From: JAICIG01 sp035532215
GTDB taxonomy: Bacteria; Planctomycetota; Planctomycetia; Pirellulales; JAICIG01
Reading direction: 5' to 3'
NCBI GenBank assembly: GCA_035532215.1
Contig: DATKRK010000075.1
Span: forward strand, 1-22,684
DNA: 22,684 bases
Position 1 is the first letter of the stretch. Each line of letters opens with the position of its first letter. The translations under genes and the position numbers were made by a program. Positions 1-8,349 of the stretch are shown here, in pieces. The notes under the pieces are model-generated. The model did no database searches. It saw nothing but the letters and a program-made list of their open reading frames with translations, and was not told where the DNA came from.

Positions 1-1022
1 AGCGGCAGCATGACTTTCCACGACAGGTTCATCAATTGGTCGAAGCGGAAACGGGGCCAGCTCCAGCGGGCCAGCATGAAAAACAAGATCACCAGCAGAA
101 TCTTCGTCATCAGAACCAGAATCCGCAAGATGGCCGTGACCCAGGTCACGTTGTTGTCGCTGCCGGTCAGCCCCCACAGATGCCAGCCACCGAAATAAAG
201 CATCACGATCAAGAACGATGCCGTGACCATGTGCAGAAACTCGGCAATCAGGAACATCAACAGCCGCATGCCCGCATATTCGGTGTGATAGCCGCCCACC
301 AATTCCTGCTCGGCTTCGGGCAAGTCGAACGGCAGCCGGGCGCTCTCCGCGAACGATGCCACCAGAAAGACCACAAAGCCGATCGGCTGCCAGAGAATAT
401 TCCAGACGCCGCTTTTGGCTTGTTCGCCGATGATCGTCTCCAGCCGCAACGAGCCGGAGAACAGCACGACGCCCAGAATGCCCAGCCCCAGCGGCAGCTC
501 GTAGGCGATCAACTGGGCGCTCGACCGCAGCCCGCCCAAAAAACTGTATTTGCTGTTGCTGGCCCATCCGCCCAGGATCACGCCGTACACGGCGATGCTG
601 CTCAACGCGAAGATGTAGATCAGCGCCACGTCGAGTTGCGGGGCGACGACCAGATCGATCTGATGATCGACGCCGGGAATCCCCGCGTCGGCCGGCAGAA
701 CGCTGCCGAACGGCACTGCGGCGAAGATCGCCAGGGCCGTGGCCAGAATCACGATCGGGGCCACGGTATAGAGCACCTTGTCGACATGGTGCGGCGTGAT
801 TTCTTCTTTGAAGATGAACTTCAGGCCGTCGGCCAGCGGCTGCCCCAGGCCGAACAGGCGGATCTTGGTGAGCGGAATGCCGACGCGGTTTGGCCCCAGG
901 CGGTCTTGCACCCAGGCGGCCATCCACCGCTCCAGCAGCACGAGATAGGCCGCCGCCGTCATCAACCCGCCTATCAGGATGGCGATCTTGACCAGCGCTT
1001 CGATGATGAATTCGGTCGTCAT
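1..1022 (-). CDS. nuoH: NADH-quinone oxidoreductase subunit H (partial, 3' end outside window)
   Basis: This is the membrane subunit of complex I at the junction of the peripheral arm and the membrane arm, near the quinone entry site. I translated the minus strand from an ATG at 1022-1020, and the frame stays open to the window edge for 340 codons. Visible family marks are LGPNRVG near residue 43, the GLKFIFKEE loop, and the RLPFDLPEAEQELVGGYHTEY loop that is diagnostic for NuoH. Hydrophobic segments alternate throughout. The last visible residues (FDQLMNLSWKVMLPL) match the usual end of the family, so only a few residues should be missing. No good ribosome-binding site is visible before the ATG. 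Upstream lies 240 bases and then the DUF6797 cytochrome gene, so nuoH is no longer directly behind nuoG. Further nuo genes probably follow to the left (inference). Confidence 0.95.
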   Translation of the reverse strand, partial: MTTEFIIEALVKIAILIGGLMTAAAYLVLLERWMAAWVQDRLGPNRVGIPLTKIRLFGLGQPLADGLKFIFKEEITPHHVDKVLYTVAPIVILATALAIFAAVPFGSVLPADAGIPGVDHQIDLVVAPQLDVALIYIFALSSIAVYGVILGGWASNSKYSFLGGLRSSAQLIAYELPLGLGILGVVLFSGSLRLETIIGEQAKSGVWNILWQPIGFVVFLVASFAESARLPFDLPEAEQELVGGYHTEYAGMRLLMFLIAEFLHMVTASFLIVMLYFGGWHLWGLTGSDNNVTWVTAILRILVLMTKILLVILFFMLARWSWPRFRFDQLMNLSWKVMLP

Positions 1023-1262
1023 GTGCTGAAAGATAGGCGATGATGATTGAAAAAGGAAGGGTTGTCATTCCCACGGCATCGGTATGAACGCGGATGCTTT
1101 CGTTGGCACGAATACTTTGCCTATACGATCGACGAAGATCCGGCTTCGGCTTCGAAGCGTCAAGCTGGGGCGATCGATCATCTTGAGACGGGGGCGGCGT
1201 CGCCCCGCATGATCCATCGTTGGCCCACCGGCGGCTTCAGGTACGCAGCTTCCGGATGAACC

Positions 1263-4200
1263 CTATTTATTGCCCGAAGGTAGCCGATGGATGGTGTTGT
1301 GTACCTGGCCGACGGCCGGCGTTCCGTCCGACGCCTTCAGGCGGTAGTCTATGGCCATGCACCAGGTGGGGGCGATGTCGCGAAGCTCGAGGAAGACGCC
1401 GCGGTTGTCGGGCGTGAGCGACGCGGATGCCACAGCCAGCTCGTGCTCGCCATAATGGTCGGAGCCATAGTTTGCAGTTCGCTTTAAGGACCACGCGCGA
1501 ACGCGGTAACGCTTGGTGTCGCGGGCCAGGTTGCCATCGAGCGGAGCGCAGAAAGTGATCTCGATACCCTTCGGGCGCGCTCGGAGCGAAAGCGGAATAC
1601 ACACAGGCTTGTTCGTGTAGCGAACGCGGTAGAAGCCGCCGGGTGCCGTCTGATTGCCGGCCCAGGCGAACATCCCGCAGGCGTAGAGCTGGCCGTTCGT
1701 CGGATGAAACCGCCCGCGCATCACGCCGGTGGGAAAGATCGGCATCGGCAACGGGCAAATTCCGCCTTGCATTTGGCCGTCTAGCTTTTCATGGGGCACG
1801 ATAAAGACCTTGCCGGCCCCATACGACAATTCGAGCAGTGAGCCTTTCAGTGGCCCCCAGGCCTCGCTGGTGACCCACAGCAGCTCGCCGGGCGAACGAT
1901 CGAACGCATTGGTGATCCAGCACAGCGGCTGCCGCATCCGCCCGTCGGCGGTGTCGGTCACGTCGTGGTAACCGAACATATTTCCATAGAAACCTCCGGT
2001 TTGTACCCAATTGATGCGGTTCTTGGGCGTCCAATGGCCCTCCTGGTCGGAGACGAAAAACGTGCCGTCCGCGTTCAGGCACACCCCATTTGCGGCGCGA
2101 AATCCGGTCGCCAGGATGTCGGTGCGGAGGCCGTCGTGGCTGACGCGGAGCAAAGTGCCATGATGCGGCACCACCGCGGACAGCCCGTGCCGGGCCGACT
2201 TGGCGTAGTAGAAATTCCCCTCCGCGTCGGTCTGCAAGCCCATCGCAAATTCATGAAAATGCTCGGTGACCTGATGATCGCTGTTGAAGTTCTCGTAGTA
2301 ATCGGTTTCGCCGTCGCCGTTCAGGTCGTGCAAAATGACGATCTGGTCGCGGCAGCCCACGTAGATTTCCCCGTTCCAGACCTTTAGCCCCAGAGGCTGA
2401 AACAGGCCTGAAGCGATGCGCCGCCAGGTAAGTCCCTGCTCCGGCCGATCGACGCCCCGCACCAACCACACGTCGCCGTCCCACGTGCAGACGGCCGCCG
2501 CCTTTCCATCGTCGAGAAAGTCGAAGCCCGTGAACCGCATCTGGCATGACCAGGGATTACCGGCCGGGTGAGTCAGGACATCGATCGCGAACGGGCCGTC
2601 GTCGGCGCCCAGAACGGGTGCGGCGGCGAGCGACTCTGGCCAGCGCGGAGGGCCGCCTTCGATCGCTTCGTTGAGGGCAGTTTGCGGTAAATCCACGTCC
2701 TTCAGCACTACCTGCTTGCCGCCGACGCTCGTCCAGAGGGTGAATTGAAGGGGCTCGTCGCCGGCGGGAATCCGCAGCCGAAGCTGGCCGTCTTCCAACG
2801 TCCAATGCGCGTTGGCGATGTCAGGCGCCAAACCAGCCTCGAACTTGAGCTTCGATTCGCCGCTCGGCTGCGACGGATCCGGTTCCACAACCGCGCGACA
2901 TTTGCCAAGTGGGCCGTCGGGTGCTTCACGGAGGCGGGCATGCTCGCCAGGATGTTCCGCCACTGCGACTACCATATCGTTCGGCCGCGGACCAATGCGG
3001 AACGATCGCGTGAAGACGAAGGACGCGTTGCTGCCGACGTTGGCGATATGCGGTATTTCGAGAATCGGCGTCTGGCCGACCGAATACGAGAGAACGATGC
3101 GGCCGTTATTGTCGTAGAGGCCGTTAAAGTGCCCCCAGGCACGCGGCAACGGCCCGTAAGGTTTGTCGTCGCGCCCGCGCAGCCGTACGTCGTCGAAGCC
3201 GCCCGTCTCCGGGTTTGCCCACCCCAGGCCATGGTTAACCACCCGCAGCTCGCCGGCGATACGTGGATGCACCTCGTGGCGGCCGTTAAAATGAATTCCG
3301 TTGTAGTCGATAAAGGCGGGATGCTCGTCATCGGTTTTGCTCCAGACCGCGGCGACACGTAGCGTGTCGTGGTCGAAGATCATCCAGTCTCGTCCCTGTG
3401 AAACTCCGCCCGAACCGGGGTCAAGCCTCACCGCGATCCCCTTATAGGCGAAGTTCGAACCGTCGCTGCCAATCTCATAGGTATTGATGAGGCTGCGGCC
3501 GTAATCCATGGCGACCCAGGGCTCGTGCGTATTCGGTGCAGGGCCGCGGGTGTCGCCCTTCGGCAGGCCGGCCAGATACGCGTTGTCGACGGCCACAAAT
3601 TGCGTCGGATTGTGCGGCTTCAAGTAAGCTTCACGCACGTAATGGATCACAGCGTATTTGTCCTGGGGAACCATCGAGCTTTGTGGCGCCATGAGGCCAA
3701 AGCCGAACGTCAGTGTGCGGTAGATGCCGTAGGGGTCCGCGCCGTTTTTGAAACGGCCGGACGCGAACGCAAGCGCCGCGGGCAGCGAACCGGGCCGGTC
3801 AACTGTACCATGACAGTTGGCGCAGACCCGCTGGTAGATGGCCTCGCCCCGCTCGAACACGGCGTCGCCCGCTTCGGACAGCAGGCCGGCATGGTCGAGG
3901 TGTTGCTCATACTCCGGTAAAGGCGGCGATGAGAATAGTCCCGGCGGAGGACGCAACTGGGCCACGCGTTGCCGTCCGAACTCGCTGATTTCGAAGAGAT
4001 ACCGTAACAAGTCGAGGAAGTCTTGTCGGCCCGCGAGTTGATTGGCCAGACCGGCCGGCATAGCCGAAAGGGGGCTTTTCTCGTGCTCGTCAATCGCCTG
4101 CTTGTCGATGCGCTGAAGTTCCGAGTTCCCGTCGGCGCTGCGCAGAACAAGCGCTTTGGGGAGATCCTCCACCAACAAACCGACAATCGTGTGGCCGTCG

Positions 4201-4601
4201 TCGGTGACCACGCGAATCGTCTCGAAGCCCTTACGGATGCTTTTCGACGGCATCAGAACCGAATCAACCAAATACGCGTCATCGACATCCGCCGGCGGCC
4301 GTGTCAAATCGGGGCCCACTGCGGGCCGACCATCGTCGGGCAAATGGCATAAAGCGCAGCCGACGCTGCGTTGATGAAACAGCACGGCGCCCCGCTGCGC
4401 GTCGCCGTATTTGCGAGCCGCGGCGGCTAATTTCGCGGGATCTTCGCGTAGAAGCAGCCGTTCGAGAGGCTCGACGGCGCCAGCCGTTGGTACCCCTGGA
4501 GCGAGCCACAGGCCAAGCAGCGCCGGCAACAAGGCCGGCCCGGCGAATCGCCGCGAAACGACGATGGAACTCTTTTTGACTGGCCTTTGGTCAATAATCA
4601 T
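1263..4601 (-). CDS. Large exported dihaem cytochrome c with DUF6797-like middle and sugar-dehydrogenase-like propeller
   Basis: This is an 1112-residue secreted protein with an N-terminal signal (basic residues, hydrophobic stretch at about 22-35, AGA cleavage-like site at about 40-42). A first c-type haem site CALCH lies at 82-86, followed by the planctomycete haem-domain motif around SKSIRKGFE (119-127) and a likely Met ligand in SAMPAGL at 181. A second haem site CANCH lies at 260-264, with candidate ligands Met304 and Met310. Residues of about 350-640 look like DUF6797. From about 660 on there is an NHL/PQQ-sugar-dehydrogenase-like propeller. Such proteins are common in Planctomycetes and are thought to oxidise carbohydrate-type substrates in the periplasm; the substrate here is unknown. 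It sits between nuoG (112 bases upstream) and nuoH (240 bases downstream), where complex I operons normally have nothing. The start has no strong ribosome-binding site, so it could lie slightly elsewhere. Confidence 0.85.
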   Translation of the reverse strand: MIIDQRPVKKSSIVVSRRFAGPALLPALLGLWLAPGVPTAGAVEPLERLLLREDPAKLAAAARKYGDAQRGAVLFHQRSVGCALCHLPDDGRPAVGPDLTRPPADVDDAYLVDSVLMPSKSIRKGFETIRVVTDDGHTIVGLLVEDLPKALVLRSADGNSELQRIDKQAIDEHEKSPLSAMPAGLANQLAGRQDFLDLLRYLFEISEFGRQRVAQLRPPPGLFSSPPLPEYEQHLDHAGLLSEAGDAVFERGEAIYQRVCANCHGTVDRPGSLPAALAFASGRFKNGADPYGIYRTLTFGFGLMAPQSSMVPQDKYAVIHYVREAYLKPHNPTQFVAVDNAYLAGLPKGDTRGPAPNTHEPWVAMDYGRSLINTYEIGSDGSNFAYKGIAVRLDPGSGGVSQGRDWMIFDHDTLRVAAVWSKTDDEHPAFIDYNGIHFNGRHEVHPRIAGELRVVNHGLGWANPETGGFDDVRLRGRDDKPYGPLPRAWGHFNGLYDNNGRIVLSYSVGQTPILEIPHIANVGSNASFVFTRSFRIGPRPNDMVVAVAEHPGEHARLREAPDGPLGKCRAVVEPDPSQPSGESKLKFEAGLAPDIANAHWTLEDGQLRLRIPAGDEPLQFTLWTSVGGKQVVLKDVDLPQTALNEAIEGGPPRWPESLAAAPVLGADDGPFAIDVLTHPAGNPWSCQMRFTGFDFLDDGKAAAVCTWDGDVWLVRGVDRPEQGLTWRRIASGLFQPLGLKVWNGEIYVGCRDQIVILHDLNGDGETDYYENFNSDHQVTEHFHEFAMGLQTDAEGNFYYAKSARHGLSAVVPHHGTLLRVSHDGLRTDILATGFRAANGVCLNADGTFFVSDQEGHWTPKNRINWVQTGGFYGNMFGYHDVTDTADGRMRQPLCWITNAFDRSPGELLWVTSEAWGPLKGSLLELSYGAGKVFIVPHEKLDGQMQGGICPLPMPIFPTGVMRGRFHPTNGQLYACGMFAWAGNQTAPGGFYRVRYTNKPVCIPLSLRARPKGIEITFCAPLDGNLARDTKRYRVRAWSLKRTANYGSDHYGEHELAVASASLTPDNRGVFLELRDIAPTWCMAIDYRLKASDGTPAVGQVHNTIHRLPSGNK

Positions 4602-4713
4602 CTGGTCTAGACAACTCCGCGCTAGCCACGAGCGGTCCTCCAGAAAAAGAAGCCTGCCTCACAGATGCGTACAACAGCTAACTTTCGCACTCCTTGCTCC
4701 GATTAATGCCTCT

Positions 4714-6327
4714 TCAAACGCTCGCCAATTGGTTGATCTTCAAGTCGATGCCCGTCGCCGGTATCTCGTCGGCCGCCGCGGAGAAGTAAATGATCTCGGC
4801 CGCCACGTCGCTGAGCACCTTCCGCGAGTTGAACAGCCCCGGCATGCCCAACAGCCTCCAATAAAGTTGCCCTTCGACCCAGGCGCCGGCCGGCGGACGC
4901 ACCGCCCATTTCACGCTCTGCAACCGGTCGGCATGGTGTACGTACGAGCCGTCGCGCTCGGCAAACGTCCCGCCGGAAAGCTGATAATGGGCCATCGTCC
5001 ACAGCGGCGACTCGAAAATGTCCTGCACGATCAGCAGGTTCACCGGGCTGAACCGATCGGCAATCGCTTTGCTGAATTCCGGCTCTTTGTATCCGCCGGT
5101 CACCCACACGCCGCCGAACTCGCCCTGCTCGATGCGCGGCAACATTTCCTCGAACGTCGGGCAGCTTCCCGTGAAATGCCGAATCACCGCCTCCACGCCA
5201 CGGCGGTTCGGGCATTTCTCGGCGCGAATGGTGAAGCCGTTCTTGAACCGCTCATCGTCACCCACGAACGGCACCGGCCCCAATGCCAGCACGGCGTCGC
5301 GATCGTAGCCGCGGAGATACTTGGCCAGCAAGTACGCTTCTTCCACGGTCAGGTGCGGCGAAAGAACTCCCGCCAGGCGGCCCGCCGAAGACAATTTGGT
5401 CTGTAGCTCGCCGGGCAACGCCGACCAATCCATTTCGACATAGCCGGCATCCGTGCGGCGACGCAAGCCGATCAGCCGGGCGTCGCTGTGAACGTAGTGA
5501 AACTGATAGCGGCCTTCGTCGCACATCCACCAGTGGTTGACGAACGGGTTTTCACGCGGCTTCAAGCGGTAGACGTGGTCCTGGTTTTCTTCCACCCAGA
5601 TCGAGCAGCCCGTCGAACAGCCGGTGCAGACGCCGGGGTGCTTCTTCATGAACCAGACGCGCTGCTGATACAAAAAGTCCTTGTCGCCCAACGCGCCGAC
5701 GGGGCAGAGATCGACCACGTTGCCCGACAGCTTGTTGGCCAGCGGATAGCCCGGCACGGTGTCGATCTCTTCGTGGCTGCCGCGGTTGATGACCATCAGC
5801 TCGCTGCTGCCGGCAATCTCGCGTGTGAACCGCACGCACCGGCTGCACATCACGCAACGATCGACGAACAGCGTGACCGTCGGTCCCACGTCGCGGCGGC
5901 GGCTGGTGAAGGGCCGGATGTCTGCCCGGCGTTCTTTCTGGCCGTGCTCGAAGTGATAGTCCTGCAGATAGCACTCGCCCGCCTTGTCGCAGATCGGGCA
6001 ATCGACCGGGTGCCGCAGCAGCAGGTCTTCTTCCACGCGGGCACGCGCCTCGTGAACCTTCTGGCTGTTGGTGACGAATACGGTGCCGTCTTTGGCCGGC
6101 GTCTGGCAGGCGGGCACGAGCTTGGGCATCATCTGGATTTCGCCCGTTTCGGCGTTGCGTGTGCCGGTCTCGACCAGGCACATGCGGCAGCTTGCCACCA
6201 CCGTCAAGCCGGGATGCCAGCAATAGCGAGGAATGTCGATGCCCAACCGCTCGGCGGCCTGGATGCCATTGAGGCGTTCTTTGTCGCCAATTTCGACTTC
6301 GTTGCCGTCGATGTAAACCTTACCCAT
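4714..6327 (-). CDS. nuoG: NADH-quinone oxidoreductase subunit G (short form)
   Basis: This is the iron-sulfur subunit of the NADH-oxidising arm of complex I. Counting from the chosen ATG at 6327, the 2Fe-2S ligands are Cys36, Cys47, Cys50 and Cys74. The His-Cys 4Fe-4S set is His106, Cys110, Cys113 and Cys119. A second 4Fe-4S set is Cys158, Cys161, Cys164 and Cys208. A further set, Cys234, Cys237, Cys241 and Cys269, is at the start of the molybdopterin-type domain. At 537 residues it is much shorter than the roughly 700-900-residue proteobacterial form, because most of the C-terminal molybdopterin-like region is missing; the end looks natural rather than broken. The ATG at 6327 (or 6330) follows GGAAGG on the minus strand. 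The gene is separated from nuoF by about 7.3 kb of accessory genes and so needs its own promoter or readthrough from the toxin-like pair upstream. Confidence 0.95.
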   Translation of the reverse strand: MGKVYIDGNEVEIGDKERLNGIQAAERLGIDIPRYCWHPGLTVVASCRMCLVETGTRNAETGEIQMMPKLVPACQTPAKDGTVFVTNSQKVHEARARVEEDLLLRHPVDCPICDKAGECYLQDYHFEHGQKERRADIRPFTSRRRDVGPTVTLFVDRCVMCSRCVRFTREIAGSSELMVINRGSHEEIDTVPGYPLANKLSGNVVDLCPVGALGDKDFLYQQRVWFMKKHPGVCTGCSTGCSIWVEENQDHVYRLKPRENPFVNHWWMCDEGRYQFHYVHSDARLIGLRRRTDAGYVEMDWSALPGELQTKLSSAGRLAGVLSPHLTVEEAYLLAKYLRGYDRDAVLALGPVPFVGDDERFKNGFTIRAEKCPNRRGVEAVIRHFTGSCPTFEEMLPRIEQGEFGGVWVTGGYKEPEFSKAIADRFSPVNLLIVQDIFESPLWTMAHYQLSGGTFAERDGSYVHHADRLQSVKWAVRPPAGAWVEGQLYWRLLGMPGLFNSRKVLSDVAAEIIYFSAAADEIPATGIDLKINQLASV

Positions 6328-6649
6328 CATTCCTTCCATTTCTGGCAATCGCCCAACCATCCGGCAGGATGGGCTTCCTGGCCCGTCAGGTTGCAGCGGC
6401 GTTCTCCCGGACCGGGTGGAGGTAGTTTAACAGGTTGCCCGGCGGCAGCCTAGCAGCAAGCTGGAAGACTCCGCGACACACTGCTTCGCCGCTATTTTTA
6501 TCGCACCGGGCAACGACCATCTAGCCAACCAGTCAGCCCCATTGTGGCGGAACACATCAGCACGACGCCGACCACGTGGAGCGAGCGATTCTGCACGGGT
6601 CAGGATGCTACCGTCGACGACGATGTCGATGGTTTCCGAGTTTCTCCGC
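6328..6649. other. Gene-poor stretch between nuoG and the Tse2-like pair
   Basis: About 320 bases with no convincing gene on either strand. The minus strand carries an AT-rich patch (near 6495) that could belong to a promoter for nuoG, but I could not find a clean pair of -10 and -35 boxes. A minus-strand frame around 6540-6640 reads like degraded coding sequence (IDIVVDGSILTRAESL), which I could not assign. Confidence 0.4.
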
Positions 6650-6982
6650 CTAGATCGCAGCCCGTTCATTCTCCTGCTCTGCTCGCAGTCGGGCAAAGAA
6701 CCCCTCCTCACAGAGAGCGTGAACGGCCTCTTGTACGGCTTCGACGGTGACTTCGGGCAAGACAATCAGGCCCGGATCGGCGAGGTACGGCCTGCCGCGC
6801 TGCGCGTTCTCGTCCAAATCCTGCCGCAGGCGGACTGGATCAATGAAGTAGACGGAATAATGCCTGCCGTCAGTCAGCTCGACTCGGGCGCTCAACCAGC
6901 CCTTCAGGGACATCTCGAACGCGCCCCGCTCGTCAAAGCCCTCGGGAAAAATAACCCGCGCACAAGTTTGGGCCTTCATCAT
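6650..6982 (-). CDS. Small partner protein of the Tse2-like gene (candidate antitoxin/immunity)
   Basis: A 110-residue protein with an acidic, helix-rich C-terminus (PGLIVLPEVTVEAVQEAVHA) and a central YFIDPVRLRQDL segment. I do not recognise a named domain. The ATG at 6982 is preceded by a strong GAGGAG ribosome-binding site with about 5-6 bases spacing. The gene starts 12 bases after the stop of the upstream Tse2-like gene, so the two are almost certainly co-transcribed. From the context it may neutralise the upstream protein, but that is inference from pairing alone; most toxin-antitoxin pairs have the antitoxin first, and the order is reversed here. Confidence 0.75.
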   Translation of the reverse strand: MMKAQTCARVIFPEGFDERGAFEMSLKGWLSARVELTDGRHYSVYFIDPVRLRQDLDENAQRGRPYLADPGLIVLPEVTVEAVQEAVHALCEEGFFARLRAEQENERAAI

Positions 6983-6994
6983 CGAATCTCCTCT

Positions 6995-7306
6995 TTAACT
7001 GCTTGCCTCCACGGCGCGAAGCACGACTTGCTCGAGTAGCTCCACATATCTCTCAAAGGTCATTGGTTCCGCGGGCATCAATTCATAATGCCCTGGGTCT
7101 CTGCCGCGCTGCTGGACCTTGAGGCCGTCGGGGACCGACTCCACTTCATAGGCTCCGCCGAAGCGCGTCACTCTTGCCGGATCGTCGAATAACGATATTC
7201 CTCGGTCGGTTCGGAGCCAACCGGTCGTTCGATCCGCCAGCACGTCCGTTCCAAGCCGAGGGGCGAGATCGGATCCGCCACGGAACAATCGTTGTGCTTG
7301 CAGCAT
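6995..7306 (-). CDS. Tse2-like ADP-ribosyltransferase-fold toxin candidate
   Basis: A 103-residue protein whose layout resembles the Tse2 toxin family: an early LFRGGSDLAPR segment, then GISLFDDP (36-43), then VPDGLKV, and a C-terminal HYELMPAEPMTFERY block (73-87). The comparable family pattern is R...GGxSTFD...PxGLxVxxD...HYxxxPAxxMxxxxF. Known Tse2 members are cytoplasmic toxins, and the type VI effector Tse2 is neutralised by a partner protein. The ATG at 7306 follows GGAAGG with 6 bases spacing on the minus strand, and a possible promoter lies directly upstream. It is paired with the 110-residue gene 12 bases downstream. The assignment rests on my reading of the motif order, without a profile search, and should be taken as a lead. 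Confidence 0.6.
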   Translation of the reverse strand: MLQAQRLFRGGSDLAPRLGTDVLADRTTGWLRTDRGISLFDDPARVTRFGGAYEVESVPDGLKVQQRGRDPGHYELMPAEPMTFERYVELLEQVVLRAVEASS

Positions 7307-7318
7307 GGTTACCTTCCA

Positions 7319-7348
7319 ATTATACGACGCGCAGCGATCCGATCACAA
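7319..7348 (-). promoter_or_regulatory. Possible promoter of the Tse2-like pair
   Basis: On the minus strand TTGTGA (7348-7343) and a perfect TATAAT (7324-7319) are separated by 18 bases. The -10 box ends only 12 bases before the ATG, so the transcript would be almost leaderless and the ribosome-binding site GGAAGG would fall around the transcription start. Either this is an unusual short-leader promoter or the match is chance. Confidence 0.35.
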
Positions 7349-7561
7349 GCCGCGGTTCGCGGGCCTGCTTGCCACGCGATTCTCGTTGCCGGTTCTTGAT
7401 CGGTCCGCTGGCCGCCACTATTCTATGTTCGTCTTCCCGTCATCGGAGCGGTCCCCCATGGCAGACAGGTTCTATCAGGTGGTGACGGCGAAACACGATT
7501 CAGGATGCCGGTCGAGCGCATCGAAAACTTCACGCCCTAGAGCTAGACAAGCGAGTGCGCC

Positions 7562-8131
7562 ATGTCGGTTTACTCATTGATCCACTCGCTCGGCTCGCTC
7601 GGACTCTTTCCGTCGCGGGCATTCCTGCCCGCGTTTGTCGCGGCCCTGCTCTTGCGATTTGGCGATTCGATGCCGCTGGTCGCGCATTCGGGGATGTTGG
7701 GCAAGGTCGATGCGCCGTCGTGGTTCGTCTGCAATACGTCGCTCGCGATCCTCGCGCTCCTTTCCTGCCTGGAATGCTGGGCGGCAAAAAACGCCGACGT
7801 GCGCCAGTTCCTCGACCAGCTCGACGCGCCGGTGAAGTCGCTCATGACCTTGCTCACATCGTTCGGCATCGCCAGCGTTCATGACGCCGAGTTGGTGCGG
7901 GCGATTCAACAGGCCGGCCTTTCCGACGGATTATTCGGGCTGATGGCCGCGGGCGCGGTCTTCTTCCTCACTTCGGCCCGACGGTCGCTTTACGATCTGC
8001 TGATCGAGATTGACCACGACGACTCCTTGGGATTGCAAAAGCTCTGCAGTTGGGCCGAAGAGGCCTGCCTGGGTCGTTCTGGGCGCGATCATGCTCGTCG
8101 TGTTCCCGATCGTGATGCTTCTTTCATATGA
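7562..8131 (+). pseudogene. DUF4126-like membrane protein, frameshifted near its C-terminus
   Basis: The first 168 or so residues form a multi-pass membrane protein with hydrophobic segments around AFLPAFVAALLL, SLAILALLSCLE and LFGLMAAGAVFFLT. The pattern GLFPSRAFLPAFVAALLLRFG and the later LECWAAKNADVRQFLDQLD resemble DUF4126 proteins of unknown function. At 8064-8071 the bases CCTG occur twice in tandem. Removing one copy makes the sequence continue as AWVVLGAIMLVVFPIVMLL, a clear fourth membrane helix. With both copies the frame turns into basic non-membrane sequence and stops at 8131. That stop overlaps the start of the DUF433 gene by four bases (ATGA). The start at 7562 has no clear ribosome-binding site. 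Either the gene is recently broken or the assembly carries an error. Confidence 0.7.
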
Positions 8132-8349
8132 ATGGCCAATGGCAATCACGCATCACCGTCGATCCGGGCAAGAGGAGCGGCCAACCGTGCATCCGCGGCA
8201 TGCGCATGACCGTGCAGGACGTGCTGGAATACCTGGCGGGAGGCATGACGGCCGCGGAAGTCCTCGCCGACTTTCCTGAGCTGACCGCGGAAGATGTTCA
8301 GGCCTGCCTCGCCTTCGCAGCCGACCGCGAGCGGCGCGTGCGCGCATGA
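8128..8349 (+). CDS. DUF433 domain protein (antitoxin)
   Basis: A 73-residue protein covered almost entirely by a DUF433 domain: ITVDPGKRSGQPCIRGMR near the start, then MTVQDVLEYLAGGMTAAEVLADFPELTAEDV, the family's helix-turn-helix-like segment. DUF433 proteins act as VapB-like antitoxins, usually next to a DUF5615 PIN-like toxin, which is exactly the neighbour here. The stop overlaps the ATG of the DUF5615 gene by four bases (ATGA at 8346-8349), indicating translational coupling. The ATG likewise overlaps the stop of the preceding membrane gene. The antitoxin is intact although its toxin is frameshifted. Confidence 0.92.
   Translation: MNGQWQSRITVDPGKRSGQPCIRGMRMTVQDVLEYLAGGMTAAEVLADFPELTAEDVQACLAFAADRERRVRA

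Noticed and set aside
36..1043. Long plus-strand open frame of 335 codons
   Set aside because: It is antisense to nuoH. Its composition (Gln, His, Arg rich) is typical of a shadow, and the minus strand gives an unmistakable NuoH.
1170..1215. GC-rich hairpin between the cytochrome gene and nuoH (GGGGCG/CGCCCC)
   Set aside because: It has no T-tract and a short stem; such stems are expected by chance at this G+C.
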